Made by a program: the position numbers and the translations under genes
Assembly: GCA_051651625.1 (NCBI GenBank)
Contig: JBOFSQ010000049.1
Coordinates: forward strand, 1 to 6,226
Length of the DNA: 6,226 nucleotides
From: JBOFSQ01 sp051651625
Lineage (GTDB): Bacteria; Planctomycetota; Planctomycetia; Pirellulales; Thermoguttaceae
Reading direction: 5' to 3'
Part shown: positions 4,409-6,226 of the stretch, one piece after another
How positions within the stretch are numbered: position 1 is the stretch's first letter
How the letters are laid out: each line of letters starts with the position of its first letter
Notes under the pieces: model-generated
Database searches by the model: none
Told to the model about the DNA's origin: nothing
Seen by the model: the letters and a program-made list of their open reading frames with translations, nothing else

Positions 4409-6043
4409 TCACCCGCGAGCGTACTCTTTAACGTAATAACGTTCGTCAGATGTTTGTAGCACTCCGCCGCTTTTGAGTATCCGTGTTAACTCACGCATTG
4501 CAGGTTGTGAAAGATGTGTCGCTTGCGAACAGAAAACTGCATCGCAACTTGCTTTTTTCATCGGGATATTCAACACGCCCGCATAATCTGCCGTAATCTG
4601 TGAGGCAGCTTTGTTGCGGATTGATGCTGGTGTCAGATTCATCGAGAATTGAAAGACTCTATTTTCAGTACGCACCGATTCGGCGATCACCTCGTCAGAA
4701 AAGTCGCCGATGAATAGTATTGTTCCAGCCGGAATCGCCATCTCTGCGGTCTCGCGCAACTCGTTCGGCTCTTCGTTTGCGACAGTTTGCAAATGCTCGT
4801 GAATCGCATCGAAAAACAGTTCCGGTGTCAACTGTTCCATACACGGCGGCACGTCAAATCCACGCAGACATCGTGTCTGCCAATCGCCAGTCACCCACTC
4901 GCACCACAAAGGACAAGCATCCTTCGCCTTGACGTTTATGTTTTCTGGATAACCAAAGAAATCAATGTTAGTTGGCCCGAAAAAGACCGCACTGCGCCCC
5001 ATTAGAGAGTGCATCAGGTGAACCATTCCACACTCACCGTCAATGTGCAAGGCTGAATTTTTGAGAACAAATTTCAACTCTTCAAAACTGGTCTGGCCAC
5101 GCAAATCAACATCAATGCCGACTAAATCTGAGTCGGAATTCGTTCTACCTACCTGAACGATTGTAAGCGATGGAAATTCGGAATGAATCTTCGCAATCAA
5201 GGCGTTGTAGTAAGTTTTGGGCCATACTCTTGTATGCGTATTACCGCGATTTAATTCGTGGACTCCACGCTGAACTGTAATGTATGTTCGATTTCCCAAA
5301 CCTGTTTTTTCTAAAATTTCACATGACGTTTCATCCAGAACCAACATTGGACGGGTGTCCGCTGATATACCGAGCAAGTGTCCTACATCCGTTTGACTGT
5401 GACGTGTGTGTCCGTTCATCAGGAAGTACATGGCGGTTGATGGAGCGTAAGCGGGATTGAGAGAACACAGGTGCCCCCTATTTTGCTTAAACGATTGATA
5501 GAGCTGCAACAGTTCGTCAAGCTGTGGACTGCTAATTCGCTTTGATTTTTGGGCTCTATAAATTAACGATGGTACAGTACAGAATGAAATGACAGCATCA
5601 TATTCATGAAACTGTGGCAACTCTTGTCTGCTGTAGATTCGCTCTACCCACGGGCTTTGATAGAAAATCGCTTCCGCAATCTTGATGTTTTCATCGGTGC
5701 AGATAGAAACTTTATGTGTTCCACCAATAAACTTATAGAACTCCTTCAAGTAGGTACACGAGATAACCAGATCACCTACGCCGCCTTTCAGTTGAAAGAG
5801 AATCCTTGGTGTTTCATCAAACGATTTTCTTGCACGACTCCACCAAGATTTTCTTTTTATCTCCGCTGCAAATAGCGAATCTGAAGAACGAAGTAACTGC
5901 TTGAAACTCCAAAACATCAAACTCAAAAGTGCCGCCTTTGGGCGACTGGGATACTTCGTCTCAAGGTGTTCAACTCGCTCTTGGAGATATTTATAAAACG
6001 AAGACCAAATATGTTCGTTCTCGTTTTGATCAGTATGTTTCAT
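4409..6043 (-). CDS. GT9-like glycosyltransferase with C-terminal methyltransferase-like domain
   Basis: The product has 544 residues. Residues 1-78 are a charged and Trp-containing helical lead. Residues about 80-415 fit glycosyltransferase family 9 (heptosyltransferase-like, GT-B fold). ILFQLKGGVGDLVIS (81-95) is the N-terminal GT9 signature, ITVQRGVHELNRG and VWPKTYY begin the second Rossmann half, and DLRGQTSFEELKFVL (313-327), HIDGECGMVHLMHSL (333-347) and FFGPT (354-358) are typical donor-side motifs. Four cysteines (377, 381, 392, 401) follow, as in some GT9 members. Residues about 438-544 resemble a class I methyltransferase: LNIPMKKASCDAVFCSQATH and LTRILKSGGVL match the 'LPf...sfDvv' and 'RvLkpGG' motifs. 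The SAM-binding glycine loop is replaced by FIGDFSDE, so that domain is probably inactive. An AGAAGAG site (6051-6057) lies 7 bases before the ATG. It likely acts in surface polysaccharide assembly with the MBOAT gene 42 bases upstream. Its DNA is more A/T-rich than the plus-strand genes at 1021-4381, hinting at transfer. Confidence 0.75.
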   Translation of the reverse strand: MKHTDQNENEHIWSSFYKYLQERVEHLETKYPSRPKAALLSLMFWSFKQLLRSSDSLFAAEIKRKSWWSRARKSFDETPRILFQLKGGVGDLVISCTYLKEFYKFIGGTHKVSICTDENIKIAEAIFYQSPWVERIYSRQELPQFHEYDAVISFCTVPSLIYRAQKSKRISSPQLDELLQLYQSFKQNRGHLCSLNPAYAPSTAMYFLMNGHTRHSQTDVGHLLGISADTRPMLVLDETSCEILEKTGLGNRTYITVQRGVHELNRGNTHTRVWPKTYYNALIAKIHSEFPSLTIVQVGRTNSDSDLVGIDVDLRGQTSFEELKFVLKNSALHIDGECGMVHLMHSLMGRSAVFFGPTNIDFFGYPENINVKAKDACPLWCEWVTGDWQTRCLRGFDVPPCMEQLTPELFFDAIHEHLQTVANEEPNELRETAEMAIPAGTILFIGDFSDEVIAESVRTENRVFQFSMNLTPASIRNKAASQITADYAGVLNIPMKKASCDAVFCSQATHLSQPAMRELTRILKSGGVLQTSDERYYVKEYARG

Positions 6044-6050
6044 GGCTGTA

Positions 6051-6057
6051 CTCTTCT
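6051..6057 (-). promoter_or_regulatory. Ribosome binding site of the GT9-like gene
   Basis: On the minus strand AGAAGAG stands 7 bases before the ATG (6041-6043) and supports that start. The gap to the upstream gene is too short for an obvious separate promoter, so the two are probably co-transcribed. Confidence 0.5.
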
Positions 6058-6085
6058 ATTGCTGCTTAACGCTGATGTCACTGGT

Positions 6086-6226
6086 TCAAAACTGGAAGTA
6101 GATAAACGGTTGTGTGCCGTCTTCGCCAATGAAGATTATGAGGAAGAGCATCATCGCGTAAACGGTGCCGCGTAAAACGGGGTGCCATTTTTCTGTGAAC
6201 GGCACTTCGCTCCGCTGAACGCTGCA
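6086..6226 (-). CDS. MBOAT family O-acyltransferase (AlgI-like), C-terminal 46 residues
   Basis: The minus strand is open from the right window edge to TGA at 6086-6088. The residues read VPFTEKWHPVLRGTVYAMM, then LFLIIFIGEDGTQ, and end in PFIYFQF. This is the usual end of membrane-bound O-acyltransferases of the AlgI/PatA/DltB group in bacteria: a last TM helix following 'RG(x)(V/A)YA' and the very characteristic terminal '(P)FIYFQF'. Such proteins move acetyl groups across the inner membrane for O-acetylation of exopolysaccharides, together with SGNH-hydrolase-like partners. Most of the gene, including the catalytic histidine region, lies outside the window. It is upstream of, and probably in one operon with, the GT9-like gene. 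Confidence 0.8.
   Translation of the reverse strand, partial: CSVQRSEVPFTEKWHPVLRGTVYAMMLFLIIFIGEDGTQPFIYFQF

Noticed and set aside
5606..6175. Plus-strand frames at 5606-5875 and 5966-6175
   Set aside because: They are antisense to the GT9-like and MBOAT genes, both of which have clear family motifs on the minus strand.

Overview
The window looks like chromosomal DNA of a planctomycete or close PVC-group relative. The main reasons are a gene for the lineage-restricted 'small basic protein' (1021-1293), an SHD1-like tail fragment, a YD-repeat (RHS) remnant and a large heparinase-like protein of a type I associate with planctomycetes. These are family recognitions by eye; no database search was possible.

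Left part (1-872): an accessory, partly decayed region. The window opens inside the last YD repeats of an RHS-type protein, which stops abruptly at 181. An A/T-rich single-TM orphan gene starts inside that stop codon (ATGA overlap, 178-531). A second A/T-rich reading frame follows with a TTGA overlap (528-743) and may be the frameshifted C-terminal half of the same protein. Beyond it lie a short second YD-like scrap (653-730) and a fragment resembling the end of a planctomycete SHD1-domain protein (768-872). This looks like an RHS tip/immunity locus after recombination and decay.

Middle (927-2386): a compact plus-strand operon with a good sigma70-like promoter (TTGGCA-16-TATCAT). It holds the small basic protein, a CrcB/Fluc fluoride channel with a 4-base overlap, and a LolD/MacB-type ABC ATPase with essentially no gap and no permease partner in view. 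No fluoride riboswitch is visible upstream. A long GC/A-T hairpin (2437-2471) follows the operon. It is probably a dispersed repeat or a transcription end, and if translated it creates a false N-terminus for the next gene.

Right part (2537-6226): a 614-residue plus-strand protein with a probable alpha/alpha-barrel plus beta-sandwich layout (heparinase II/III-like) converges, with a 27-base gap, on a minus-strand polysaccharide pair. That pair is the C-terminus of an MBOAT (AlgI-like) O-acyltransferase, running in from the right edge, followed after 42 bases by a GT9 glycosyltransferase fused to a degenerate methyltransferase-like domain. Together they suggest synthesis and O-acylation of a surface polysaccharide. 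I found no tRNA, rRNA, CRISPR array or insertion sequence. The window is mostly ordinary chromosome; the most unusual parts are the RHS/orphan-gene locus and the GT9-methyltransferase-like fusion.
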